Both the position numbers and the translations under genes were made by a program. The notes under the pieces were generated by a model. It did not search any database. It was given only the letters and a program-made list of their open reading frames with translations, and was not told the DNA's origin. Below, piece by piece: positions 1-7,934 of a stretch of 9,178 nucleotides of DNA; the first letter of the stretch is position 1; each line of letters starts with the position of its first letter. This DNA comes from Ruminococcaceae bacterium UBA1785 (GTDB taxonomy: Bacteria > Bacillota > Clostridia > Oscillospirales > Acutalibacteraceae), in assembly GCA_002314555.1 (NCBI GenBank), contig DCGF01000044.1:1167-10344 (forward strand), in the 5' to 3' direction.

Positions 1-710
1 GTTACAGGGATAAGATTGTTGATGAAGAAGTTAGCCCATGTAAGACCTTCAGCAGCTGTGCCTGTAGCTGATGCTGCGAAGATACCTGCTGGTACATAGT
101 ACATGTTAGCAACGCTATGCTCGAATCCAGCGAGTACGAAGAGCATGATTGGAAGATAAACAGCAGCGAGTTTTCCACCTACTGATTTAGCAGCGAAGCT
201 CATCCATACAGCGATACAAACAAGGAAGTTACAAGCGATACCCTTAAGAAGAGCTGGACCAAAAGCAAGGTTAGCTTTGCCTGTAGCAACAGCGATTGTT
301 GTAGCTGCAACTGCACCATCAAAGAGACCATACTGGCCACAGTAACAAGCGATAAGAGCAACAAGGATAGAACCTACAAAGTTACCAAGATATACGATAA
401 CCCAGTTTTTAAGCATTGCGCCCCATTTAACATCGCCAGTAAGAACAGATACGATGATGAGGTTGTTACCTGTGAAGAGTTCTGAACCTGCAACGAGAAC
501 CATTAAAAGTCCTACTGGGAAGATGCAAGCACCTACGAGTTTACCAACGCTACCTGTGAGTGTAGCACTTGCTGTATTTGCGCCTACTGCTGCCATAGCA
601 ATAAACATACCTGCGAGAATACCAAGCAAGAAAAGCTTATATGGCTTATTTCCTGCTTTTGCTTTACCGATGCCAATAACATTATTAGCAACTTCTGCTG
701 GTGTAAACAT
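1..710 (-). CDS. focA: Formate/nitrite transporter family channel (FocA-type), C-terminus cut by window edge
   Basis: An open frame of 236 codons starts at the ATG at 710 and runs off the left edge. The product is a very hydrophobic membrane protein of the FNT family, whose members form pentameric channels for formate or related small anions. Seen: the N-terminal FTPAEV segment; the family signature AGSELFTGNN near residues 74-83; NWVIVYLGNFVG near 102-113; and GFEHSVANMY near 195-204, whose His198 matches the conserved central-pore histidine (His209 of E. coli FocA). An AAAGGAAAG ribosome site lies about 8 nt upstream of the ATG. The gene starts 15 bp after fdhD ends, so it is very likely the distal gene of the formate dehydrogenase operon. 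Formate rather than nitrite as substrate is inferred from that context. The last membrane helix and C-terminus are not visible. Confidence 0.93.
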   Translation of the reverse strand, partial: MFTPAEVANNVIGIGKAKAGNKPYKLFLLGILAGMFIAMAAVGANTASATLTGSVGKLVGACIFPVGLLMVLVAGSELFTGNNLIIVSVLTGDVKWGAMLKNWVIVYLGNFVGSILVALIACYCGQYGLFDGAVAATTIAVATGKANLAFGPALLKGIACNFLVCIAVWMSFAAKSVGGKLAAVYLPIMLFVLAGFEHSVANMYYVPAGIFAASATGTAAEGLTWANFFINNLIPV

Positions 711-725
711 AAAAACACTTTCCTT

Positions 726-1424
726 TCATATAATACTCTGATATCCAGAGTAAATATTAAATCTGTCTCCTTTTGAAAAGCCCAATAAAATCAAACCGTT
801 CTCTCTTGCTTCTTTCACGGCAGCTATGGTTGGAGTAGATCTTGAAACCACCATTGGAATACCGCTATTTGTAGCTTTTCTCATCATATCAAGTGGAATA
901 CGACCACTAGTAATGATGTACTTATCAGAGAGATCAACGCCTTCTTTTAATGCGTATCCTATCACTTTATCAAAAGCATTGTGACGGCTGATATCCTCGA
1001 AAGCAAACAAAGTTCCCTCATCACTGCAAAGTGCACAACGGTGTACACCTGCAGTGGCTTTTTGAAGAGTAGACTCCTCAAAAAATCGTTCTTGATTTTC
1101 GAGAATCATTGAAGACTTAAATCTAACAGAATTATCTATTATTTTTTTCTCCTCATTTATTGTATCAAACAATGAAACTTTTGCAACGAAACCTTCAGAG
1201 TCAATTGAAATAGATTTAATGTCTGATAGCTTATAAATGTACGATTGACAATATAAGTGACCTACAACGAGTTCATAAAGATCAGATGGTGAGCAGAGAA
1301 ACTCTTTACAAATATCATCATTAATAAACAGTTTAAATGAAACTTCATTTACCATCAAATCTAAAACGTTTTCATATTTCCCATTAATGAAACGAACAAT
1401 TTCAAGTTTGTCAGTAACGTTCAT
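726..1424 (-). CDS. fdhD: Formate dehydrogenase accessory sulfurtransferase FdhD
   Basis: FdhD takes sulfur from a cysteine desulfurase and passes it to the bis-MGD cofactor, which formate dehydrogenase needs for activity. The 232-residue protein is close to the usual length. Seen: the CxxC motif C130-A-L-C133 that carries the transferred sulfur; the signature EDISRHNAFDKVIG at about 143-156; and TSGRIPLDMMRKA followed by GIPMVVSRSTPT at about 172-199, all typical of FdhD. Its ATG overlaps the TGA of the upstream mobA gene by 4 bp (ATGA), which suggests translational coupling. An AAGGTGAG ribosome site lies inside the end of mobA. Codon use is visibly more A/T-ending than in the enzyme genes, consistent with a maturation factor made in smaller amounts. 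The family call is secure. Confidence 0.96.
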   Translation of the reverse strand: MNVTDKLEIVRFINGKYENVLDLMVNEVSFKLFINDDICKEFLCSPSDLYELVVGHLYCQSYIYKLSDIKSISIDSEGFVAKVSLFDTINEEKKIIDNSVRFKSSMILENQERFFEESTLQKATAGVHRCALCSDEGTLFAFEDISRHNAFDKVIGYALKEGVDLSDKYIITSGRIPLDMMRKATNSGIPMVVSRSTPTIAAVKEARENGLILLGFSKGDRFNIYSGYQSII

Positions 1425-2023
1425 CTGCTACTCACCTTCTTTAAGAATCCATCGTATTCACCTTTTGTATTAAGATTTGTGAACATTTCGAGCGCGTTAT
1501 CGTAGTTTTCTGCATCACTTTGAGAAATGACAAGGGTATTAGCCGAAGAAATAAACTTAAATAGAGAGGAGTTTTTATCTTCTAAGCGTTTCTCTAAATC
1601 ACTTAACAATGATGTTGAATAAAATGCATTAAAAGGCTCTATCTTGCCATTTCTCTCAGAAACGCATATATCTGCTCCAGTTTCCTCAATACGTCTTTTC
1701 ATATACGACACGTATGAAGGACTGATAACAGGCATATCACAAGCAAGAAGATAAACATATTCACTTTGAGAATGTTTCAAAGCTACATGGATTCCCGCAA
1801 GCGGTCCCATGTCCTTATATTCATCTTTCAAAACACGAATCGAACTATTTTCATATAGATTTGGAGTATTAGTCACTACGGCAATGTCCGAAAACATTGC
1901 CTTAAGTGACTTAGATACACCTTGATAAATTAACTCATCATTAATTTTGAGGAGTTGCTTATCAAAGCCCATTCGTGATGATTTGCCTCCCGCTAGAATA
2001 ACTGCGGTCTCGAATTTATTCAT
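1421..2023 (-). CDS. mobA: Molybdenum cofactor guanylyltransferase MobA
   Basis: MobA joins GMP from GTP to molybdopterin to make the guanine dinucleotide cofactor (MGD, then bis-MGD) of DMSO-reductase-family enzymes such as formate dehydrogenase. The 200 residues match the normal MobA length. Seen: the N-terminal nucleotide-binding motif LAGGKSSRMGFDK (10-22), GPLAGIHVAL (73-82), the metal-binding segment LLACDMP with Asp96 (92-98), EPFNAFY (129-135), and the C-terminal FTNLNTKGEYD motif (181-191). It lies 11 bp after fdhA, with a modest TTGAGG ribosome site in the gap, and overlaps fdhD by 4 bp. Its place directly behind the catalytic subunit suggests a dedicated cofactor supply. No MobB is fused to it or seen nearby. 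Confidence 0.95.
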   Translation of the reverse strand: MNKFETAVILAGGKSSRMGFDKQLLKINDELIYQGVSKSLKAMFSDIAVVTNTPNLYENSSIRVLKDEYKDMGPLAGIHVALKHSQSEYVYLLACDMPVISPSYVSYMKRRIEETGADICVSERNGKIEPFNAFYSTSLLSDLEKRLEDKNSSLFKFISSANTLVISQSDAENYDNALEMFTNLNTKGEYDGFLKKVSSR

Positions 2024-2034
2024 ACAACCTCAAC

Positions 2035-4722
2035 TTAAGCTTTCTCAATCTTTGCAGCGCAAACTTTAAGCTCTGGAATGCTAGCAATTGGATCAATTAC
2101 TGTATTTGTGAGCAAGTTTGCAGGACCATCTGCAAAATGGAATGGCATGAAGATTACGCCTTCAGATACAACATCTGTTACGTGAGCTTCAACAGTTACA
2201 GTACCACGACGTGATGTTACTGTTACCTTGCCGCCATCAACGATACCCTTTTCAGCAGCATCAGATGGGTTAATTTCAACATAAGCATGACCAGAGATGT
2301 TCATAAGACCTTCAACTCTACCTGTCATTGTGCTTGTGTGGTAATGATAAAGAATTCTACCAGTTGTGAGAATCAATGGATACTCTGAATCTGGCTGTTC
2401 AGCTGCTGGACGATATGGAGCTGGCTTAAAGATAGCTCTCTCGCCTCTTGTGAACTTCTCAACGTGCATGATTGGAGTACCAGGGTGATCCTTTGTAGGA
2501 CATGGCCACTGGAGTCCGTCGCCTTCAAGTCTAGCATAATCCATACCAGCATAAGAAGGTGTTACTGATGCCATCTCATCGAAGAGTTCTGAAGCTGTCT
2601 TGAAGTTATTCTTGTAACCAATAGCAGCCATTACGTCATTGATAATTTCGAAGTCTGCACGGCTCTGACCAATTGGTTCAATAGCCTTACGGATTCTCTG
2701 TACACGACGCTCAGTATTTGTGAATGTACCATCCTTCTCAGCAAATGTTGCACCTGGAAGTACAACATCAGCAAGTTCTGCTGTCTGAGTCATGAAGATA
2801 TCTTGTACTACAAGGAATTCACACTTCTCAAGAGCATGACGAACATGCTTTGTATCTGGGTCTGACATCATTGGGTTCTCACCCATGATGTAGAGACCAC
2901 GAACCTTACCTTCGTCAATTGCATCAAGCATTCTTGTAACTGTAAGACCCTTCTCACCTGAAAGTTTAACACCCCAAGCAGCTTCAAACTTAGCTACTAC
3001 ATCTGGGTTGAATACTTTCTGATATGCAGGGAAGTCAGTTGGAAGACAACCCATGTCGCAAGAGCCTTGAACGTTGTTCTGGCCACGAAGTGGGTTTACA
3101 CCACAACCATACTTACCAATCTTACCACAGAGAAGTGCAAGGTTAGCTGTAGCCATAACACCCTCAGTACCTGTTGAGTGCTGAGTAACACCCATTGCAT
3201 AGTAAATACCAGCTTTATCAGCTTCTGCATAAAGTCTAGCTGCTGCCTTAATATCTTCAGCGTCAACACCGCAGATTTCTGCAACTGCTTCTGGAGTGTA
3301 AGGCTTAATAACCTCAACGAGCTCTTCGTAGTTTTCAGTACGAGCATCAATATATGCCTGATCCTGGAGACCTTCGCTGATGATGTAATTCATCATACCG
3401 TCGAAGAGAGCTACGTTTGTGCCTGGCTTAATCTTAAGGAAGATGTCAGCTTCACGGCAAAGTGGGATTTCACGAGGCTCAGCAACAATAATCTTTGCGC
3501 CCTTACGCTTAGCCTGACGGATGAATGAACCGATAACTGGGTGAGTTTCTGTTGTGTTAGAACCAGTTACGAATACAACGTCCTGATCAGCAGCTTCAGG
3601 GATAGAGTTTGTCATAGCACCTGAACCAAATGATGTTGCAAGACCAGAAACTGTTGATGCATGGCAAAGACGTGCACAGTGGTCAACGTTGTTTGTACCA
3701 ATAGCAGCACGCATCATCTTCTGGAAGATGTAGTTATCCTCGTTTGAGCAACGAGCTGAAGAAAGACCAGCTAAAGCATCAGCACCAGATTCTGCTTTAA
3801 TAGCATTAATCTTTGATGCGATGAGAGCGATAGCCTCATCCCATGTTGCCTCAACAAACTTACCGTCCTTCTTAATAAGAGGAGTCTTAAGTCTATCTTC
3901 GTGATTTACGAAGCTATAACCAAACTTACCCTTTACGCACATAAGACCCTTGTTTGCTGGACCATAAAGTGGCTCTGAACCAACAATCTTGCCATCCTTA
4001 ACAAGGAGATTCTGCTGACAACCAACGCCGCAGTATGTACATGTTGTCTTAACCTTCTTAACTTCCCAAGAACGGAACTTCTCAGGCTGCTTTGGAAGAA
4101 GAGCACCAACTGGACATACAGATACGCAGTTACCGCAAGATACACAGTCGCTCTCACCAAGTAAAGCACCAAATGGTGTTGAAACCTTAGCAGAGAAACC
4201 ACGCTCTGTAGCTGAGATAGCACCTACACCATGAAGGGCATGGCAAGTACGAACGCAGCGACGGCAAAGGATACACTGGTTAGCATCATATGTGAAGAAT
4301 TCATTTGAATCATCAATAGGATCATTTCTCTTAGCACCAACATATGGTGTTCTTTCTACGCCATACTCGTAGCAAAGATCCTGAAGCTTACAATCACCAT
4401 TCTTCTGGCAAGAGAAGCAGTCTGTTGTATGGTTAGAGAGCATGAGTTCAAGCATTGCTTTTCTAGCAGCTATAACTCTGTCTGTCTTTGTATAAATTAC
4501 GTTGCCATCTGCAATAGGAGTTGAGCAAGCAGCGAACAACTTTGGCATTCCTTCGATTTCAACAAGACAGATACGGCAAGATGCATCTGGATCGAGATCC
4601 TTTATCCAACAAAGTGTTGGGATATCAACATTTGCAATTTGAGCTGCCTGTAAAATAGTTGAGCCCTTTGGAACATCAACATTAACACCATCAATAGTTA
4701 CATTAATCATAATTGTTTCCAT
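2035..4722 (-). CDS. fdhA: Formate dehydrogenase catalytic subunit, Cys-type, with NuoG-like Fe-S N-terminus
   Basis: This is the catalytic subunit interconverting formate and CO2 at a molybdenum or tungsten bis-MGD centre. Domains in order over 895 residues: a [2Fe-2S] ferredoxin fold (C38, C49, C52, C66); a NuoG-type His-Cys cluster (H98, C102, C105, C111); two [4Fe-4S] ferredoxin motifs (C150/153/156/160 and C193/196/199/203); the oxidoreductase [4Fe-4S] motif C228-x2-C-x3-C with C262; and the bis-MGD domains with a C-terminal dinucleotide-binding domain from about residue 780. The active-site metal ligand is Cys353 in ARLCHAS, where E. coli FdhF has selenocysteine. The neighbouring His354 is kept, as is an Arg in LRGQNN (R545, matching Arg333). 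The start at 4722 is chosen because GGAGG lies 8 nt upstream; the Met at 4710 is poorly placed. It follows nuoF by 18 bp. Soluble: I see no Tat signal or membrane segment. Confidence 0.96.
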   Translation of the reverse strand: METIMINVTIDGVNVDVPKGSTILQAAQIANVDIPTLCWIKDLDPDASCRICLVEIEGMPKLFAACSTPIADGNVIYTKTDRVIAARKAMLELMLSNHTTDCFSCQKNGDCKLQDLCYEYGVERTPYVGAKRNDPIDDSNEFFTYDANQCILCRRCVRTCHALHGVGAISATERGFSAKVSTPFGALLGESDCVSCGNCVSVCPVGALLPKQPEKFRSWEVKKVKTTCTYCGVGCQQNLLVKDGKIVGSEPLYGPANKGLMCVKGKFGYSFVNHEDRLKTPLIKKDGKFVEATWDEAIALIASKINAIKAESGADALAGLSSARCSNEDNYIFQKMMRAAIGTNNVDHCARLCHASTVSGLATSFGSGAMTNSIPEAADQDVVFVTGSNTTETHPVIGSFIRQAKRKGAKIIVAEPREIPLCREADIFLKIKPGTNVALFDGMMNYIISEGLQDQAYIDARTENYEELVEVIKPYTPEAVAEICGVDAEDIKAAARLYAEADKAGIYYAMGVTQHSTGTEGVMATANLALLCGKIGKYGCGVNPLRGQNNVQGSCDMGCLPTDFPAYQKVFNPDVVAKFEAAWGVKLSGEKGLTVTRMLDAIDEGKVRGLYIMGENPMMSDPDTKHVRHALEKCEFLVVQDIFMTQTAELADVVLPGATFAEKDGTFTNTERRVQRIRKAIEPIGQSRADFEIINDVMAAIGYKNNFKTASELFDEMASVTPSYAGMDYARLEGDGLQWPCPTKDHPGTPIMHVEKFTRGERAIFKPAPYRPAAEQPDSEYPLILTTGRILYHYHTSTMTGRVEGLMNISGHAYVEINPSDAAEKGIVDGGKVTVTSRRGTVTVEAHVTDVVSEGVIFMPFHFADGPANLLTNTVIDPIASIPELKVCAAKIEKA

Positions 4723-4740
4723 TATTGCTTCCTCCTTCCC

Positions 4741-6597
4741 TTATCTTTCACGCTTTGCTGGAACAATTGCAGCAAATGAGCAGTTGTCACGGCAAACGCC
4801 ACATCCAGTACACTTAGCTGGATCAATAACGTGTGGTTCCTTAACATTACCAGAAATAGCACCAACTGGGCAGTTTCTAGCACACTTAGTACAACCAATA
4901 CACTTGTCAGCCTGAATCTCAAATACTGTTAATTCTTTACAGATACCAGCTGGACAGCGCTTCTCATTGATATGAGCTTCGTACTCGTCACGGAAATTAG
5001 CAATTGTTGAAAGTACTGGGTTAGGAGCTGTTTGACCAAGACCGCAAAGAGCAGCGTCTTTAACTACCTGACCAAGATTATAAAGTGTATCGATATCCTC
5101 AGGCTGGCCTTCACCCTTTGTGATTCTCTCAAGGATTTCAAGCATGCGCTTTGTACCAATACGGCAAGCTGTACACTTACCACATGATTCATCCTGAGTG
5201 AAGTCTGTGAAGAAACGAGCTGTATCAACCATACATGTGTTTTCGTTCATAGCGATAAGTCCGCCTGAACCCATAATAGCACCGAGCTTCTGGAGAGCTG
5301 TATATTCAAGCTCAACGTCGATGTTCTCAGCTGTGATACAACCACCTGAAGGTCCGCCTACCTGAGCAGCCTTAAACTTCTTGCCGCCCTGCATACCGCC
5401 ACCAATTTCGTAAATTACTTTACGCATTGTTGTGCCGATAGGAACTTCGATAATACCTGTATTCATAATATCGCCTGCAAGAGCAAATACCTTTGTACCT
5501 GTTGCACCTTCGCAACCGTACTTAGAATATTCAGCAGCACCGTTACCAACGATGTAAGCGATGTTAGCAAGTGTTTCAACGTTGTTGATGATTGTTGGCT
5601 TGCCATAAAGACCAGATACTGCTGGGAATGGTGGCTTTGGTCTTGGCTCACCACGCTTACCTTCGATAGATGAGAGAAGAGCTGTCTCTTCACCACATAC
5701 GAAAGCACCAGCGCCGATACGAATTTCAAGATCGAACTTGAAGTCTGTACCAAATACGTTTCCGCCAAGGAGACCTGCTTCGCGAGCCTGAGCGATAGCA
5801 TCGTTCAAACGCTCAACAGCGATTGGGTACTCAGCACGGATATAAACATAACCCTGTGTTGCACCAATAGCATAACCTGCAAGCATCATACCTTCGATAA
5901 GGTTATGTGGGTCGCCCTCGATAACAGAACGGTCCATGAATGCACCTGGGTCACCTTCGTCAGCATTACATACGATGTACTTCTGATCACCAGGACCGAT
6001 GAGGCTCCACTTCTTACCAGTTGGGAAACCTGCACCACCACGTCCACGAAGACCTGAATCAAGTACTTCTTTAACTACGTCTGCTGGCTGCATTGATGTC
6101 AATGCTTTATATGCTGCATAATAACCGCCATTAGCGATATATGCTTCAAGGCTCTTGTATTCGATGTTACCACAGTTTCTAAGAGCGATACGAACCTGCT
6201 CTTTGAAGAATGGAATGTCATCGATGCAAGGAATATACTGCTTTGTTGTCTTATCCTGGAATGTCTGCTTCTCAACAACAACACCGTCGATGATCTGAGA
6301 CTTCAAGATTTCGCCAACGTTTTCTGGAGTAACTCTTACATAGAAGATTCTCTCAGGAAGGATTAACATAACAGGACCTTCAGCACAAGTACCGATACAA
6401 CCTGTTTCAATCATTTTAACGCCGTCTGCAAGACCAAGATTTGCGAGTTCTGCTTCGATAGCGTCACGAACCTTTGAGCAGTTACAAGAAATACAACCTG
6501 CACCTGAGCAAAGGAGAACTTTGTGGTGATACTTACCCATCGCTGCCTCATAATCGGCTTTGATTTGGTTAAGATCGTTAATTGAAGTTATTTTCAT
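4741..6597 (-). CDS. NuoF/HydB-type NAD(P)-binding FMN and Fe-S subunit of formate dehydrogenase
   Basis: The flavin subunit moves electrons between NAD(H), FMN and Fe-S clusters. Over 618 residues: an N-terminal thioredoxin-like [2Fe-2S] domain (C30, C35, C67, C71); the NADH/FMN-binding NuoF core with GLRGRGGAGFPTG (182-194), ADEGDPGAFMDRS (212-224) and GAGAFVCGEETAL (295-307); the SLBB region; the N3-type [4Fe-4S] site (C472, C475, C478, C518); and a C-terminal two-cluster ferredoxin domain (C566/569/572/576 and C596/599/602/606). H542, C548 and C553 in the linker resemble the metal site reported for HydB-type bifurcating subunits. I chose the ATG at 6597 because it gives the family N-terminus and has GGGAGG about 11 nt upstream. 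A longer frame to 6684 would run back into nuoE. It sits 19 bp after nuoE and 18 bp before fdhA. FdsB/HylB-like; whether the cofactor is NAD or NADP is not readable. Confidence 0.94.
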   Translation of the reverse strand: MKITSINDLNQIKADYEAAMGKYHHKVLLCSGAGCISCNCSKVRDAIEAELANLGLADGVKMIETGCIGTCAEGPVMLILPERIFYVRVTPENVGEILKSQIIDGVVVEKQTFQDKTTKQYIPCIDDIPFFKEQVRIALRNCGNIEYKSLEAYIANGGYYAAYKALTSMQPADVVKEVLDSGLRGRGGAGFPTGKKWSLIGPGDQKYIVCNADEGDPGAFMDRSVIEGDPHNLIEGMMLAGYAIGATQGYVYIRAEYPIAVERLNDAIAQAREAGLLGGNVFGTDFKFDLEIRIGAGAFVCGEETALLSSIEGKRGEPRPKPPFPAVSGLYGKPTIINNVETLANIAYIVGNGAAEYSKYGCEGATGTKVFALAGDIMNTGIIEVPIGTTMRKVIYEIGGGMQGGKKFKAAQVGGPSGGCITAENIDVELEYTALQKLGAIMGSGGLIAMNENTCMVDTARFFTDFTQDESCGKCTACRIGTKRMLEILERITKGEGQPEDIDTLYNLGQVVKDAALCGLGQTAPNPVLSTIANFRDEYEAHINEKRCPAGICKELTVFEIQADKCIGCTKCARNCPVGAISGNVKEPHVIDPAKCTGCGVCRDNCSFAAIVPAKRER

Positions 6598-6616
6598 CAC
6601 TGTCTCCACCTCCCGC

Positions 6617-7120
6617 TTATTCATACTGGTCGAGAATGTCATAAAGTGTTGCTGGAGAAACTTCCTTATGAACATCATCGTCAACCATTACTGCTGGAGC
6701 CAAACCACATGCACCAATGCAACGTGCGGCTTCAATAGTGAACTTCTTGTCGGCTGTAACATCACCAACAGCGATTTGGAACTTATCTGTCAAAGAATCG
6801 ATAAGTTTTTGAGCACCCTTAACATAACAAGCTGTGCCGAGACATACACGTACAACGTGACGGCCTCTTTCTTTTGTTGTAAAGAAAGCATAGAAGCTAA
6901 CTACGCCATATACCTCTGAGAAAGGTATACCCATACGATCAGCGATAAACTGCTGAAGCTCAAGTGGTAAATAACCATAAATACCCTGAGCTGCATGCAA
7001 TACCATGATCAAGCTTCCCTGCTTACCCTTGTATGAATCGATTACTTTTGCAATTTCTTCATACTTAGCACGGTCTTCATCACTGCAATTAATGCAGCAA
7101 TTGTCTTTGTACTTGCCCAT
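6617..7120 (-). CDS. NuoE/HydC-type thioredoxin-like [2Fe-2S] subunit
   Basis: This small electron-transfer subunit pairs with the NuoF-type protein encoded directly downstream. The 167-residue product has the NuoE helical N-terminal region (GIYGYLPLELQQFIADRMGI, about 47-66; then EVYGVVSFYAFF) and the thioredoxin-like [2Fe-2S] motif as CLGTAC and CIGAC separated by about 40 residues. Length and order match NuoE, HydC and FdsG. The N-terminus carries an extra Cys cluster, C8, C9 and C12, that is not part of the standard cluster motif; its role is unknown. The start at 7120 has a strong GGGAGG site 5 nt upstream. The stop lies 19 bp before nuoF. The gene is the first of the three enzyme subunits, which fits a heterotrimeric NAD-linked formate dehydrogenase. 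Confidence 0.94.
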   Translation of the reverse strand: MGKYKDNCCINCSDEDRAKYEEIAKVIDSYKGKQGSLIMVLHAAQGIYGYLPLELQQFIADRMGIPFSEVYGVVSFYAFFTTKERGRHVVRVCLGTACYVKGAQKLIDSLTDKFQIAVGDVTADKKFTIEAARCIGACGLAPAVMVDDDVHKEVSPATLYDILDQYE

Positions 7121-7197
7121 TTTTGCCTCCCATATATAAATAATTTTTTATAATTGCTCTTTTCACACCCACAGTGTAAAGAACCTATTACCAAGAA
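7121..7197 (-). promoter_or_regulatory. 77-bp spacer with a small hairpin ahead of nuoE
   Basis: This is the only sizeable gap inside the gene cluster. In the transcript, TTTACAC (7180-7174) can pair with GTGTGAA (7168-7162) through one G-U pair, with a 5-nt loop. No T-tract follows, so it is not an intrinsic terminator. An AT-rich stretch then runs to the GGGAGG ribosome site (7131-7126). It could be a processing site, a protein operator or a weak internal promoter (TTTACA at 7180-7175, AATTAT at 7155-7150, spacing 19). The sequence does not decide between these. Confidence 0.35.
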
Positions 7198-7899
7198 TTA
7201 AAGGTTGTGGAAGTAATATTTCCTTATGAAGTAATCCACAACATCATCATAGTTTTGCTTAACTGTTTCTTTTTTTCCAGGTAAGCAAACTATCAAAGCT
7301 GGCATTCTGCCAACACAACGACAATAGTCGTCTTTTAAAGCTGCGAGAATAATGTTACCGCTATCATCAGAGACGGAACCATATGCTATTACGCCTGGCT
7401 TTCTAATTGAATCCACAAGTTTAAGCATATCGTCCTCTGCACCAGGTAATGTACTAGTTGTAACAATAAGGACATCACACTGATCAACAAAGTTACGAAC
7501 CGCAAGATTAACAGCATCTTTGCCTTCCTTAATCATGTCGGCGCCAACGACAACAGCTCCTGTGTCCTCGGCAAGTGCACGAAGCATCATACTGTTTGAG
7601 TCACGAGTTTGTCCCTCACCTGGAGTTTCAAAAGGAGTAACAAGTTCTTCTCCAGTTGAAAGGATTGTTACATATGGTTTAAACCAAACAGTAACCATAA
7701 GCGTTCCATTTGCTGCGAGTGTTCCAACATCTTCTGCTGTGATTCTATGGCCCTTCTTCAAGTCTGTGCCGGGAACATCTTCTGCAAGATATCTGCCCAC
7801 TGCTTGAAATGCAAGAATATTATCTGTTTTCCAAACTCCTCCATCGAAGTAAGGTTCAAATGCACTGAGGAGTTCTTTAAGTGTTTTTGTACGTTCCAT
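7198..7899 (-). CDS. Shortened MoeA-like molybdopterin-binding protein
   Basis: The 233-residue product is recognisable as MoeA-like at both ends but far shorter than MoeA (about 400). Residues 7-42 look like the MoeA N-terminus (LKELLSAFEPYF, AVGRYLAEDV). The protein then jumps at about residue 45 to the section leading into the MoCF-biosynthesis fold: HRITAEDVGTLAANG (51-65), VTILSTGEEL (77-86) and RDSNSMMLRAL (99-109). The whole middle domain with the SAMDGYA motif is absent. The usual GGVSxGDYD motif is replaced near 147-156 by TTSTLPGAED. LPG near 206 is kept. The frame is intact and a GGAAGG site lies 9 nt upstream of the ATG, so it looks expressed rather than decayed. Known MoeA inserts molybdate into adenylylated molybdopterin. 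This version lacks residues thought to be needed for that, so a binding, chaperone or sensing role is inferred from its place at the head of the operon. Confidence 0.8.
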   Translation of the reverse strand: MERTKTLKELLSAFEPYFDGGVWKTDNILAFQAVGRYLAEDVPGTDLKKGHRITAEDVGTLAANGTLMVTVWFKPYVTILSTGEELVTPFETPGEGQTRDSNSMMLRALAEDTGAVVVGADMIKEGKDAVNLAVRNFVDQCDVLIVTTSTLPGAEDDMLKLVDSIRKPGVIAYGSVSDDSGNIILAALKDDYCRCVGRMPALIVCLPGKKETVKQNYDDVVDYFIRKYYFHNL

Positions 7900-7934
7900 C
7901 TAAAGTTACCTTCCAACGAATTGTTTTACGGCAT

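Noticed and set aside
454..741. Plus-strand frame over focA
   Set aside because: It is antisense to a well-supported FocA-type gene and shows no family features; the same applies to the other plus-strand frames at 3178-3528, 6560-6919, 7520-7807 and 7747-8025.
6598..6684. Longer start for the NuoF-type gene, beginning at 6684
   Set aside because: It would overlap the nuoE coding sequence by 68 bp, has no family-like N-terminus, and the ATG at 6597 has a good ribosome site and the expected protein start.
7198..7899. Calling the MoeA-like gene a pseudogene
   Set aside because: It is shortened and lacks key motifs, but the frame is intact with a good ribosome site and no frameshift remnants of the missing domain.
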